DNA of 33,088 bases, from NCBI GenBank assembly GCA_003155915.1, contig PMFA01000020.1, positions 1,816 to 34,903 on the forward strand, read 5' to 3'. Made by a program: the position numbers and the translations under genes. Below, piece by piece: positions 16,522 to 24,029 of this stretch. Origin of the DNA: Acidimicrobiaceae bacterium. GTDB lineage: Bacteria > Actinomycetota > Acidimicrobiia > Acidimicrobiales > RAAP-2. The first letter of the stretch is position 1. Every line of letters starts with the position of its first letter. The notes below the pieces were generated by a model, which worked only from the letters and a program-made list of their open reading frames with translations, was not told the origin of the DNA and made no database searches.

Positions 16522-17154
16522 ATGACTTCGGCACTGCACTATTCCGTTACAGCTCGGAATCGGACCGGACAAAGGCGGATCACCAGAATGTGCGCACGTC
16601 TTGCGAGTCTGGCGAGCGTTGCCGTAGTGGGCACGCTGATTTGCGCAACGACAGTGGTTTCGCCGGCGGGTGCAAGTGGGTCGTCGATCGGCTCGTTTAC
16701 GTTGACCGGCCAAGTCGTGGCGAAGCTAAAGACCTCCAAAGAAATCAAATTCGTCGAGAATCTTGATGGAACCTCAATCCCGATGACGCTGCATGGCTGT
16801 CAAGTCGGGCAACCAGGCACCAACGCGGACATAATCAACGTTCCCGCCGGAAAAGTTGTCTTGAACGGACACTCAACGAAGGTCACCGCCATCGAATTCA
16901 GTGTGCCTTTCGACGGTAAGAGCGACACACTCTCTACTTCCGGCAGTCAGCTGAGTTTTGGCTTGGAGGCTGGAAAACTGTCCTATTTGTGGGTAAGTAC
17001 CTCGGGAACTCTCACCACGACGGCGAAGGGACAAAGCGGCACATTCAGCGCGACCCTTGTACCTTCGGCGACTGGCACCGCAACGGGCAACGACCATGCC
17101 TCAAAGCCACTGCAAGTGAGTGGATCGTGGGCAAGCTGCACCCCGTGGCCGTGA
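16522..17154 (+). CDS. Secreted hypothetical protein with signal peptide
   Basis: 210 residues. An Arg-rich n-region (RNRTGQRRITRMCAR) is followed by a hydrophobic core (LASLASVAVVGTLI) and a likely cleavage after SPAGA. The mature ~160-residue part is Ser/Thr/Gly-rich and beta-like (GSFTLTGQVVAKL, TLSTSGSQLSFGLEAGKL), ending in SWASCTPWP, with a second Cys in LHGCQVG, so one disulfide is possible. I recognise no family. A strong promoter at 16432-16460 ends 61 bp upstream. The ATG at 16522 keeps the basic n-region; an ATG at 16588 is an alternative start. It is a single-gene unit just downstream of repeat B copy 2. Confidence 0.7.
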   Translation: MTSALHYSVTARNRTGQRRITRMCARLASLASVAVVGTLICATTVVSPAGASGSSIGSFTLTGQVVAKLKTSKEIKFVENLDGTSIPMTLHGCQVGQPGTNADIINVPAGKVVLNGHSTKVTAIEFSVPFDGKSDTLSTSGSQLSFGLEAGKLSYLWVSTSGTLTTTAKGQSGTFSATLVPSATGTATGNDHASKPLQVSGSWASCTPWP

Positions 17155-17387
17155 TTTGGTGCCGCAATGTCGAAATATGAAGTAATTGCATACCAATTGT
17201 GATCATATGTTGATTGGCATTACCGTCTTTCTGAATACGGGCTCTCGATTGCATCCGAGATGGTTGGGCGGGTTCAACCGCTCATCGCAACGGTCCCAAG
17301 CGGTACGCTTTGCAAGCGAGCACCCTTTCGTTGTCCAATGAACATCACTGATTCCGAGCGAACCGGGAAGCTTTTAGTCGCCATTGC

Positions 17388-17421
17388 TTGATTGCAGAAC
17401 TATGTTGCCTAAAATGAGGTC
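17388..17421 (-). repeat. Partial repeat A in the 17155-17524 gap
   Basis: The plus strand reads TTGCAGAACTATG then GCCTAAAATGAGG. This matches the 3' part of repeat A at 24030-24090 (TTGCAGAAATATG, GCCTAAAATGAGG). The 5' part of the repeat is not recognisable. The rest of the 370 bp gap shows no gene. Confidence 0.45.
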
Positions 17422-17524
17422 TATTCTTCCGTGACATTGATCTCCAGACGCACCAGATTTGTCGAAGCTGAGAGGTCTTGCCGCTCTACTTGGTCATTAG
17501 GACCTGCACGAAACCCAGACCGAT

Positions 17525-18502
17525 TCATTCGGGATGCCTGTCGATGGCGGCCTTATTCGAATTGTTCTGAGAAATCGCGGTTCCGAGAAGTATGAGAGCG
17601 CCACCGGCCGGTTCGTACCAAGTGATGGATTCGCTGAGGAAGACAGCGGCGACGATAACGGCGACGATCGGGGTTAGATACGTGACGCTGCTCGCAATGG
17701 CTGCAGAAGTGTGTCCGGCAATGTGAAAGTACAGCACATAGGCGAAGCCAGTTCCAATGAGCCCAAGGGCAAGTAACCCGAGTACCGAGGAAGAATGAGG
17801 ATGGCCGACTGGGCCTCCTATGACAATGGCAAAGGGAAGAAGTTGGCTGACCCCGCAAATCAGCTGACCTGCTGCGAGGGAGACCGGGGAGTCACCCCGA
17901 GCCGCCAGATGGCGAGATGAGTACGGAAACGCTACTCCGAAGCTGATGACAGCGAGTAAGCATGCACCGATACCGAGTAGCTGACTAGTACCAAAGCCAT
18001 TCCAAATCCCGGTTACAAAGAGAACCCCGACGAACCCCACTAACAGACCACCAAGAAGCTTTGCGGTGGGATGTACTTGACGAAATACGAGGAGCGAGAC
18101 GCCGAGGGTGACCATAGGAGTGAGGCCGTTGATGATTCCTGCGAGTGCTGCGTCAATTCGGGTTTCACCGAAGGCGAACAGCGTGAACGGGACGCTGTTC
18201 AGAAGCAGCGCCAGTACGAAGAGATGACCCCACGTTGCCCGATCGTGGGGAAGCGACGTCCTGGTGACCAACGCGACAACGACCAGCGTGACGGCACCAA
18301 GCACGAGTCGGCCAAAGGCTACGTCGACCGGGGAGAACGACCGAAGCCCCAGCTTGATAAACCAGAACGAGCAGCCCCAGATTGCTCCTAGGGCAAAGAA
18401 GGACACCTTCCAGGGAATCGTCATCCCATGTGCCGTACTGATGCCGATTCTCTTCCGGACCGGTGGATACTTCTTCCACTCACTTCGACTAGGTGTTGCC
18501 AT
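17525..18502 (-). CDS. DMT-superfamily EamA-type exporter, paralogue of the ada-operon exporter
   Basis: 325 residues with ten hydrophobic segments in two EamA repeats. It aligns without large gaps to the product of 13711-14676: both have GAIWGCSFW.IKLGLRS.SPVDVAF, WGHLFVL.LLNSVPFTLFA.GET and SQLLGIGACL.AVI (dots mark differences). The two genes are divergent copies, not a recent duplication, since DNA identity is only partial. The start at 18502 has no clear ribosome-binding site; an internal ATG (MTIPWK, residue 27) is another option. It stands alone, 105 bp from the end of the NmrA-like gene, in a module separate from ada. The substrate is unknown. Confidence 0.9.
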   Translation of the reverse strand: MATPSRSEWKKYPPVRKRIGISTAHGMTIPWKVSFFALGAIWGCSFWFIKLGLRSFSPVDVAFGRLVLGAVTLVVVALVTRTSLPHDRATWGHLFVLALLLNSVPFTLFAFGETRIDAALAGIINGLTPMVTLGVSLLVFRQVHPTAKLLGGLLVGFVGVLFVTGIWNGFGTSQLLGIGACLLAVISFGVAFPYSSRHLAARGDSPVSLAAGQLICGVSQLLPFAIVIGGPVGHPHSSSVLGLLALGLIGTGFAYVLYFHIAGHTSAAIASSVTYLTPIVAVIVAAVFLSESITWYEPAGGALILLGTAISQNNSNKAAIDRHPE

Positions 18503-18607
18503 GGGCGTATGACCCCGACGCAGTCCGGAGGCCCGGTCGCTTGCGGTTCGCGTGATTCCTACCGGTAGAGGTTGGTGCGTCCGAGCCTAAAGGACGTAGC
18601 TGAGTTC

Positions 18608-19441
18608 TCACGGCCTCCACATTTCGGCGTTCCGAACTGTGAACTCGTCAAACGAGAGGGGCGGGTTCCCGGTCAGCTGAACCAGATCCGGCGTGGTGCG
18701 GTCCTCCGCACCGTCGGCAATGGTCAAGTCCATGAAGGCGAGTGTCTGGGCGTGCTGTTCGCTTAGACCCTGTGAGCGGTGCCGGGCGACCAACTCGTCG
18801 AACGTCAACGCGAAGTGGGTGATCGTCGAGTCGATGACCTCGCTGATGCGACGGGCGACATCATCGTAGGAAAGAATCTGACTGCCGGTCAGAACGAAGT
18901 CAGTGTTGGACGGCTCCACACTCGTCAGTGTGGTTACAGCTGCCGACGCGATGTCGTCTGCGCTGATGAAGGGAACTCGCCCGTGGCCGGCAGCTGTGTA
19001 GATCGCATGCTCCTCCTGAATCGTCCTCCTATGAATCCCCTCCGTGAAGTTCTCCATGAACCACGTCGGCCTCAGAACGGCCCATTCCGTGCCAGAAGAC
19101 TGGAGGAACTGGTGCACTTGGCCCATAGCCGGGCCACCCGCTGGCAGGAGTGAGGCACTGAGCAGAACAAACCGTCGAACGCCCGCTAGTCGTGCAACCT
19201 CGATGAACTGGATCATCAAGGAGGCCGGGTCAGACGCGCCCATCGGAGCGACGAGGTACGCAGCGTCGACATCGCGAATGGCGTATTCCCAAGTGACTGG
19301 GTCCGACCAGTCGAATGTGACCTCACCAACACCCGAGGAGGATCGGGACGCGGCGACACAAGGAATCTGCCGTCCTCGAAGATCCGCGACGACGCGTCGA
19401 CCGGTTTTGCCCGTCCCTCCGGTTACCAGGATGTGTCCCAT
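18608..19441 (-). CDS. NmrA-like NAD(P)-binding oxidoreductase (atypical SDR)
   Basis: 277 residues. The Rossmann motif LVTGGTGKTGRRV lies at residues 5-17, followed by DWSDPVTW, VDAAYLVAP and RRFVLLSAS. The LRPTWFMENF segment near 147 is typical of NmrA-like and ergot-alkaloid-reductase-like atypical SDRs, and the usual YxxxK pair is absent. It probably binds NADP(H) and either reduces a small compound or senses redox state; which one is not readable. It is the last gene of a three-gene operon: its ATG overlaps the stop of the NTF2-like gene by one base. Likely controlled by the TetR protein at 21152 through the operators near 21.1 kb. Confidence 0.87.
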   Translation of the reverse strand: MGHILVTGGTGKTGRRVVADLRGRQIPCVAASRSSSGVGEVTFDWSDPVTWEYAIRDVDAAYLVAPMGASDPASLMIQFIEVARLAGVRRFVLLSASLLPAGGPAMGQVHQFLQSSGTEWAVLRPTWFMENFTEGIHRRTIQEEHAIYTAAGHGRVPFISADDIASAAVTTLTSVEPSNTDFVLTGSQILSYDDVARRISEVIDSTITHFALTFDELVARHRSQGLSEQHAQTLAFMDLTIADGAEDRTTPDLVQLTGNPPLSFDEFTVRNAEMWRP

Positions 19442-19860
19442 CAGGCGAACGCCTCGGCAGCGATGAGCGGATTCCAGTACTCCCGATAGTGCGCCAGCTT
19501 GCCGTCCTTGGTTTCGGCCACGATGACGTAGCGTTGGTTGTAGGGCCTGCCCGTCTGCGTCGCCGTGCCGCTAATTGTCATCTCCACGACGATGACCCTG
19601 GGATTGACCGTGAGGTGCAGCTGAAGGTCCTCGACTCCGTTGACAGTGAGCTTTCCCGCAGTGGCGGACATGTAGTTCTTGATCTCGACTTTGCCGCATA
19701 GGCGGCTTGGCTGATCGGGCCCGGCATAGGGGAACTCACAGATTCCATCATCGGCCCACAGTTCGATCCACTCGTCCATCCGATGCTCAGTGAGCAACGT
19801 CTGGTACGCGAGCATCAGCGACATGGTCTGATTCCGTATCTCGTCGTCGTTGTCCTTCAT
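19441..19860 (-). CDS. NTF2-like (SnoaL-type) small protein
   Basis: 139 residues. An N-terminal helix pair (MLAYQTLLTEHRMDEWIELWADDGICEFPYAG, abbreviated here as LLTEHRMDEW..WADDG) is followed by strands with VVEMTISGTATQTGRPYNQRY in short form and a closing KLAHYREYWNP. This is the cone-shaped NTF2-like fold of SnoaL, PhzB and related isomerases or cyclases. His and Asp residues in the cavity region are compatible with an enzyme, but the family is also often non-catalytic. Its ATG overlaps the hydrolase stop as ATGA, with AAAGGAA upstream, so it is co-translated with the hydrolase and the NmrA-like reductase. Confidence 0.82.
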   Translation of the reverse strand: MKDNDDEIRNQTMSLMLAYQTLLTEHRMDEWIELWADDGICEFPYAGPDQPSRLCGKVEIKNYMSATAGKLTVNGVEDLQLHLTVNPRVIVVEMTISGTATQTGRPYNQRYVIVAETKDGKLAHYREYWNPLIAAEAFA

Positions 19861-21053
19861 TGGCGTTCCTTTTGCAATTGTGGGGAGCCTGAAAAGGTGT
19901 CAAGCCAGCTCAGGATGTCGAAGTGAGCAGTGAGCGGAGAATCGAGCTGACAGTGAGTGCAGCCCGGTTGGCCTGGCGGGTACACGATGAGTTGCTTGTC
20001 GGCGTGAAGGACCTCCTCGAAGAGGCGCTGGGCATGGGCGAGAGGGACCTGCACGTCGCTTCCGCCGTGGAGAATCAGGATGGGGCTCGTGATTCGTTGC
20101 GCCACTCCCTCAAGATTGAAGTGCTCCACGGCGGCGGCGAGTTCCTGTAAGTCGGAGACGGCGAACATGGCCATCGCTTGTTCAAGCAGAGATGGTGCCC
20201 CGTCGCGAACTGTTGGTGGACGCGTTGCATCGATGCCGTAGTACGCACCCCAAATGACGGTGGCACACAAGCGATGCTCGAATGCAGCTCCGCGGGCGGC
20301 AAAGTAGCCACCCATGCTGCTCCCAATCAGGGCGATGCGCCGGGAGTCGACCTCTGGTCGTTCGCTCAGGTACGTGACGAGAGCCGAGATGGCGACTTCG
20401 TAGTCGTAGCGGGCAGGAATCCTTCGACGACGTGACTCTCCCTGACCGGGTCCGTCGGGAAGCAACACCGTGAATCCCTGGCGCACCAGAGCGCGGCCGA
20501 TCTTGAAGTACATCTCTTCGGCGAAGGCGTCGATCCCTCCCAGGACGATGACGCCCGGTCCCGGTTCCGAGCGTCCGACAGCTGCCACGAGATAGGCCGG
20601 CAGCGTCTGGTCACCATAGGGGATCTCGACCGTCTCGGATTGGATCTGCTCGTCGAGATCCAAGACTGCTCGAAAGCAACGGCGACTGTCTTCGATGAAG
20701 GGAACCTCGGTCTCGCCGCGCATCGACAGGAAGGTTGCGGCGAGTCGGTAGTAGATGCAGGCCCGGGCAGAGGCCGCCAGCGCGGACGCAACGTGACCGC
20801 CAGCGAAGGCGGTGGAAGCCCGCTCGTCAAGTCGTTGGGCAAGTCCCCCGAATCCGACGTGCCAAGCCTGCTCGTCCCCTACCGGCAGCGAGCGAGCGAC
20901 GAATTCGACCTCGCTGAAATCTGCGGCCCCGAGTGTCGAGTAACTGAAGAGCCGAAGGAGTTGCGTCGACCATTCGACATTGTCCGGCCAGTAAAGGAAG
21001 GCATCGAATGCCTCTGAACCCGATGCGGCGGTTACCCGCCAGTCTGTTGTCAT
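19857..21053 (-). CDS. Alpha/beta hydrolase with N-terminal helical domain (2,6-dihydroxypseudooxynicotine hydrolase/FrsA-like)
   Basis: 398 residues from ATG 21053, chosen because GGAGAACTAC precedes it; the frame opens further up to 21203 but would run through the operators. The first ~140 residues are helical, followed by a canonical alpha/beta hydrolase core: VIVLGGIDAF, LLPDGPGQGESRRR, nucleophile motif GSSMG with Ser246, ILHGGSDVQVP with Asp333, and THC with His367. The layout resembles C-C-bond or ester hydrolases of the pseudooxynicotine hydrolase/FrsA type. It is the first gene of the operon with the NTF2-like and NmrA-like genes. It has a near-consensus promoter overlapped by a TetR-type operator. 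Confidence 0.85.
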   Translation of the reverse strand: MTTDWRVTAASGSEAFDAFLYWPDNVEWSTQLLRLFSYSTLGAADFSEVEFVARSLPVGDEQAWHVGFGGLAQRLDERASTAFAGGHVASALAASARACIYYRLAATFLSMRGETEVPFIEDSRRCFRAVLDLDEQIQSETVEIPYGDQTLPAYLVAAVGRSEPGPGVIVLGGIDAFAEEMYFKIGRALVRQGFTVLLPDGPGQGESRRRRIPARYDYEVAISALVTYLSERPEVDSRRIALIGSSMGGYFAARGAAFEHRLCATVIWGAYYGIDATRPPTVRDGAPSLLEQAMAMFAVSDLQELAAAVEHFNLEGVAQRITSPILILHGGSDVQVPLAHAQRLFEEVLHADKQLIVYPPGQPGCTHCQLDSPLTAHFDILSWLDTFSGSPQLQKERQ

Positions 21054-21089
21054 GTAGTTCTCCGTCCTCGCCGTGCATTCGAGTATGAT

Positions 21090-21106
21090 ACGGACTGGTA
21101 GTCCGT
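21090..21106. promoter_or_regulatory. TetR-type operator 1
   Basis: A perfect inverted repeat ACGGACT-GGT-AGTCCGT, downstream of the predicted hydrolase transcription start and upstream of the tetR start. The same half-site recurs in operator 2 at 21123, so both are probably bound by the divergent TetR protein. Confidence 0.7.
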
Positions 21107-21116
21107 TTGATGGACG

Positions 21117-21145
21117 AGTATACGGACTACTGGTCCGGATGTCAA
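21117..21145 (-). promoter_or_regulatory. Hydrolase-operon promoter with embedded operator 2
   Basis: On the minus strand: TTGACA (21140-21145), 17 bp, TATACT (21117-21122). This is close to the sigma-70 consensus. The spacer is filled by the imperfect inverted repeat CGGACTACTGGTCCG (21123-21137), sharing CGGACT with operator 1. A repressor bound here would block RNA polymerase directly. The leader to the hydrolase ATG would be about 57 nt. Confidence 0.75.
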
Positions 21146-21151
21146 GAGGAG

Positions 21152-21754
21152 ATGATCGTGTCAGAAGTTGAACGGGCTGATGCCGCACGAAATCGACAGG
21201 CAATCCTTGAGGCCGCTGACCGGCTGTTCTCGCAGTCCATCTCTCCGGGCGCTATCACAATGGACGACATAGCGCGTGCCGCTGGCGTTGGCAAAGGAAC
21301 GCTGTTCCGTCGGTTCGGCGATCGTTCGAACCTGATTAGGGAGGTCTACGCGCGCAAACTCGCCCCTCTTCGCCGGCTAATCGAGTCTGGACCGGCCCCG
21401 CTCGGCCCAAGTTCGCCACCTTCAGTGCGTGTCGCAGCAATCATTGACGAGATTGCTCAGGTCAAAATGGAGAACACCTACCTCACATCGGCCCTCGAAA
21501 GTGCGGATGACGGAGGCACCGGTGGTGTCTACAGCTCGTCCACCTACCAGGAGGTCCACCACCTACTCACCGATTTGATTATGGAGCGAGCCGATGGAGC
21601 CACTGCCAGCTGGACGGCGCATACGCTCCTCACTATGGTGCGAGCCGACCTCCTTCGTCACCTCACCGAACGTGACGGAATGTCCAGCGAGGAGGTCCGA
21701 CTCCGCCTCAGACAGTTCGTCGGTAGCCTGGTCGGTTCATCTGATATCACTTAG
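21152..21754 (+). CDS. TetR-family repressor of the divergent hydrolase operon
   Basis: 200 residues from ATG 21152, with AGAGGAG just upstream. A frame opening at 21107 would start inside the operator region and is less likely. The N-terminal TetR helix-turn-helix is clear: RQAILEAADRLFSQ, then ITMDDIARAAGVGKGTLFRRFGDRSNL at about 33-60 (given here for position). The C-terminal ligand domain (about 75-200) is divergent, as usual. The gene is divergent from the hydrolase operon and the two share ~100 bp with two CGGACT-type palindromes. Repression of both is expected, relieved by a substrate or product of the operon; the ligand is unknown. Confidence 0.88.
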   Translation: MIVSEVERADAARNRQAILEAADRLFSQSISPGAITMDDIARAAGVGKGTLFRRFGDRSNLIREVYARKLAPLRRLIESGPAPLGPSSPPSVRVAAIIDEIAQVKMENTYLTSALESADDGGTGGVYSSSTYQEVHHLLTDLIMERADGATASWTAHTLLTMVRADLLRHLTERDGMSSEEVRLRLRQFVGSLVGSSDIT

Positions 21755-21776
21755 AACTGAACAAACCGTGTGGCTT

Positions 21777-21819
21777 CTTTTAATCCCAAGGTGCCGGGAT
21801 CGAGACCCGGGCGGCCCAC
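21777..21819 (+). repeat. Repeat B, copy 3, the only plus-strand copy; CCA end encoded
   Basis: Plus strand: CTTTTAA, TCCCA, AGGTG, CCGGG-ATCGAGA-CCCGG, GCGGCCCAC, followed by CA, so the tRNA-like 3' end reads ACCA. This copy is inverted relative to the other five. Upstream bases (GTGTGGCTT) do not supply an anticodon-stem partner, and there is no tRNA 5' half. It lies 22 bp after the tetR stop. Confidence 0.8.
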
Positions 21820-21842
21820 CAGTAAAACACAGGATTATGGGA

Positions 21843-21896
21843 TCTTCGGATATCAGCGGGGTCTGGTGGTCTGCCCACGTCCGTGCTCGCGATAGT
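21843..21896 (+). repeat. Left inverted repeat of the aldo/keto reductase-tetR cassette
   Basis: TCTTCGGATATCAGCGGGGT (21843-21862) and TCGCGATAGT (21887-21896). Both words occur in reverse complement at 23715-23734 (19 of 20 identical) and 23698-23707 (identical). The spacing between the two words differs: 24 bp here, 7 bp on the right. Confidence 0.7.
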
Positions 21897-21949
21897 TACC
21901 TCGCCCGAAGCGTCACTTCAGTCTCACCTGCGGACGAGATGAGCGATAC

Positions 21950-22996
21950 TCAGATCACGGGCACGGGTGAGGTGTCGAGGAGGGAGCGGTCCCCGTCGAA
22001 GCCGTGGCTCAGAGCCGCAATAACGTCCTGATGTGGGGTGCCCAGCTCGACCGCACTGACCTCATCCAAATGTCGATAGTGCGTGTCATCGAGCTCGAGT
22101 TCGAGAGACTGCAAGTATTCCTCCAGTTGGGTAAGTGAGCGAGGACCGGCGATCGGGATTAGGGCCGTCGGGGCCAGCGAAGCCCGATGACGCAACCAGG
22201 CCAGGGAGACCTGCGCCGCGCTACTGCTGATTCCATCGGCGATCGCTAACACCGCGTCGACCACGGCTGTCCGCTGTGCGGAACTCTCCACCGCGTCGCC
22301 ACGAGCACTCAGCCTGCCTTTCTCGCCCTGTCGGTACTTGCCGGTGAGCAGCCCGCCAGCGAGTGGGGAGTACAACATGACGCCCAATCCATGGGCCTCG
22401 GCCATCGGTAACAGTTCCCGCTCGGCGGAACGGTCGGCCAAGTTGTATTCGGTCTCGATACCAGCGACTGGAGTCAGGTTTCGAAGGTCGGCCCGAACTG
22501 CCGCGCCGGCTACCCGCCATGCTGGGAAGTTGGAAAGGCCGCCATAGAGAACCTTTCCCGAGCGGGTAAGGTCATCGAGTCCCGTCAGGATCTCTTCCAT
22601 GGGCGTCGTCCCGTCAGGGAAATGTGGCATGAAAACATCCACGTAGTCCGTGTTGAGACGCTTCAGGCTGCCCTCCAGGGAGCGGATCATGGTCTTGCGG
22701 CTGTTACCGGTCGTCCCGGGGCTAGGTCGGACTTCTCTCGTACCGCTGTACTTGGTGATCACCACGTAGTCGCCTCGGTCTTGGCCGAGCAGCTCACCGA
22801 GGACAGTTTCTGCCTGTCCGTCTTGGTAGATATTGGACACGTCGAACGTCGTACCACCCGCAGCAACAAAGGCATGGAATATCTGACGGGAGGCTTCCAT
22901 TCCAGCGCCAGCCTCGGACGTGCTGAAGTTTGCGGTCCCGAGTGCGTATTCCGACACACGCAGTCCAGTCTTCCTTCCGAAGGTTTTGTAACGCAT
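21950..22996 (-). CDS. Aldo/keto reductase
   Basis: 348 residues from ATG 22996, preceded by AGGAG; an earlier frame opening at 23032 lacks this. The (alpha/beta)8 barrel reductase family is shown by RYKTFGRKTGLRVS at the start, the catalytic tetrad Asp52 and Tyr57 (FDVSNIYQDG), Lys82 (VVITKY) and His125 (VFMPHFPDG), and the NADP-binding region IPIAGPRSLTQLEE near the C-terminus. It reduces carbonyls with NADPH; the substrate is not readable. The gene is divergent from a TetR gene with a palindrome between them, and the pair lies between inverted repeats at 21843 and 23734. Confidence 0.92.
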   Translation of the reverse strand: MRYKTFGRKTGLRVSEYALGTANFSTSEAGAGMEASRQIFHAFVAAGGTTFDVSNIYQDGQAETVLGELLGQDRGDYVVITKYSGTREVRPSPGTTGNSRKTMIRSLEGSLKRLNTDYVDVFMPHFPDGTTPMEEILTGLDDLTRSGKVLYGGLSNFPAWRVAGAAVRADLRNLTPVAGIETEYNLADRSAERELLPMAEAHGLGVMLYSPLAGGLLTGKYRQGEKGRLSARGDAVESSAQRTAVVDAVLAIADGISSSAAQVSLAWLRHRASLAPTALIPIAGPRSLTQLEEYLQSLELELDDTHYRHLDEVSAVELGTPHQDVIAALSHGFDGDRSLLDTSPVPVI

Positions 22997-23025
22997 GGCG
23001 GCTCCTGATGGTGTGAGTAGTGCGG

Positions 23026-23047
23026 GGTACACTGCTATCAGCGTACC
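23026..23047. promoter_or_regulatory. Palindromic operator between the aldo/keto reductase and tetR
   Basis: GGTACACTGC-TA-TCAGCGTACC, an inverted repeat matching at 8 of 10 positions in each arm. It sits midway in the 77 bp between the divergent starts and is the likely binding site of the TetR protein at 23074. Confidence 0.6.
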
Positions 23048-23073
23048 AAAGAAAGTGAAGGGTCATTCATGTT

Positions 23074-23610
23074 ATGCCGAAAGTAGGTCAGAGTTACCTC
23101 GATGCCCGTCGCAAGCAGATCGTGGATGCCGCCCGTACGCGATTCACCAGCGACGGTTTCGCCGGAACCTCAATGGCCGACATCGTCACCGAGGCCGGTC
23201 TCTCCACCGGCTCGATCTACCGGTATTTCGCGAGCAAGAATGAGATTGTCGTCGCGGTCTGTGAGCAGGGAACCGAGGCGTTCCCGACGGCGCTCACCCT
23301 CGAAGCCGTCACGGACTTCCTGGAGCATGTCCGGGCTTTGGCCCGTGACAAGGGCCATGCTCGGCTAGTCGCCCAGATCTACGCCGAAGCGGCACTTTCC
23401 CCGGCGCTGGCGGCAATCGTTGCACAGCAGCTCACCGAGATGCGGAGAGCACTCGCAGGCTTGATTCCAGTCGACAGCCCGAGCGATGCCGGACAGATCG
23501 CCGAGGCCTTTGTGAGCATTTGCATCGGTTATAGCCAGCAACTCGCCGTGCGAGGCGACCTAGATCCAGCGCCCTTCGCCAAAGCGTTGATGGCGATCAT
23601 TCAGGGATAG
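23074..23610 (+). CDS. TetR-family regulator divergent from the aldo/keto reductase
   Basis: 178 residues. The N-terminal domain is a textbook TetR helix-turn-helix: RKQIVDAARTRFTSDGF, then TSMADIVTEAGLSTGSIYRYFASKNEI in positions ~32-58. The C-terminal part is helical with AEAALSPALAAIVAQQL. It probably represses the aldo/keto reductase and itself through the palindrome at 23026-23047; the ligand is likely an aldehyde or ketone handled by the enzyme (inference). It shares no close resemblance to the TetR at 21152 outside the HTH. The ATG at 23074 has AAGTGAAGGG about 15 bp upstream. Confidence 0.9.
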   Translation: MPKVGQSYLDARRKQIVDAARTRFTSDGFAGTSMADIVTEAGLSTGSIYRYFASKNEIVVAVCEQGTEAFPTALTLEAVTDFLEHVRALARDKGHARLVAQIYAEAALSPALAAIVAQQLTEMRRALAGLIPVDSPSDAGQIAEAFVSICIGYSQQLAVRGDLDPAPFAKALMAIIQG

Positions 23611-23697
23611 CCCCATTAGTGGGTTGGGCTCCACCGCAAGTATCTCTGATCGCCGGCTCAGTGGGGCAGATTCCGACCTACCTAGCGTCGGGTGCCT

Positions 23698-23734
23698 ACT
23701 ATCGCGACCGCTGCACCCCGCTGAAATCCGAAGA
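23698..23734 (-). repeat. Right inverted repeat of the aldo/keto reductase-tetR cassette
   Basis: Reverse complement of the words at 21843 and 21887: ACTATCGCGA at 23698-23707 and ACCCCGCTGAAATCCGAAGA at 23715-23734. Its outer edge abuts the point where homology to the IS481 relic at 11.3 kb stops. Confidence 0.7.
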
Positions 23735-23912
23735 GTCATAGCGCTGTTCCATTTTGCTGATGTCCTTTAGCACGGGCCACCTCCTTGACGTCTAAGTCGA
23801 CGCCTCAGAGGGGCAATGTGTCAAGGATCAGCCGTTACCGTGTCGCGCATCAGGCGTTACTGAGTAACAGAACCTCCGGTGTCGTTCTGTCACGGGTCAG
23901 CCGAGACAGAAC
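23735..23912 (-). mobile_element. IS481-like relic, copy 2: 5' end and first codons of the transposase
   Basis: On the minus strand a GTG start at 23773 with AAGGAGGT upstream begins VLKDISKMEQRYD, which parallels VLTDVSQMDQRCD of the relic at 11333. The coding similarity ends at 23735, right at the inverted repeat. The 139 bp upstream of the start matches 11334-11473. Only this fragment is present; the rest of the element is gone. Confidence 0.6.
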
Positions 23913-23922
23913 ATGGGCGTTC

Positions 23923-23965
23923 GTGGGCCGCCCGGGTCTCGATCCCGGCACCTTGGGATCAAAAG
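23923..23965 (-). repeat. Repeat B, copy 4: tRNA-Lys 3'-half-like sequence
   Basis: Identical in the T-arm and acceptor part to copies 2, 3 and 6; the anticodon loop reads CTTTTGA. It lies 10 bp from the outer end of the IS481 relic, as copy 1 does (9 bp). No tRNA 5' half is present. Confidence 0.8.
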
Positions 23966-24029
23966 GAACCTTCCATCGGTTGTTCTCCGTCGGTCTCGTT
24001 GCCCATGTACATTCTTTTCAAGGAACCGT

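Noticed and set aside
21777-21819. Functional tRNA-Lys gene
   Set aside because: Only the 3' half exists: no D-arm or 5' acceptor strand precedes it, the base run before the anticodon loop cannot pair with the 3' half-stem, and the T-loop has A at position 54.
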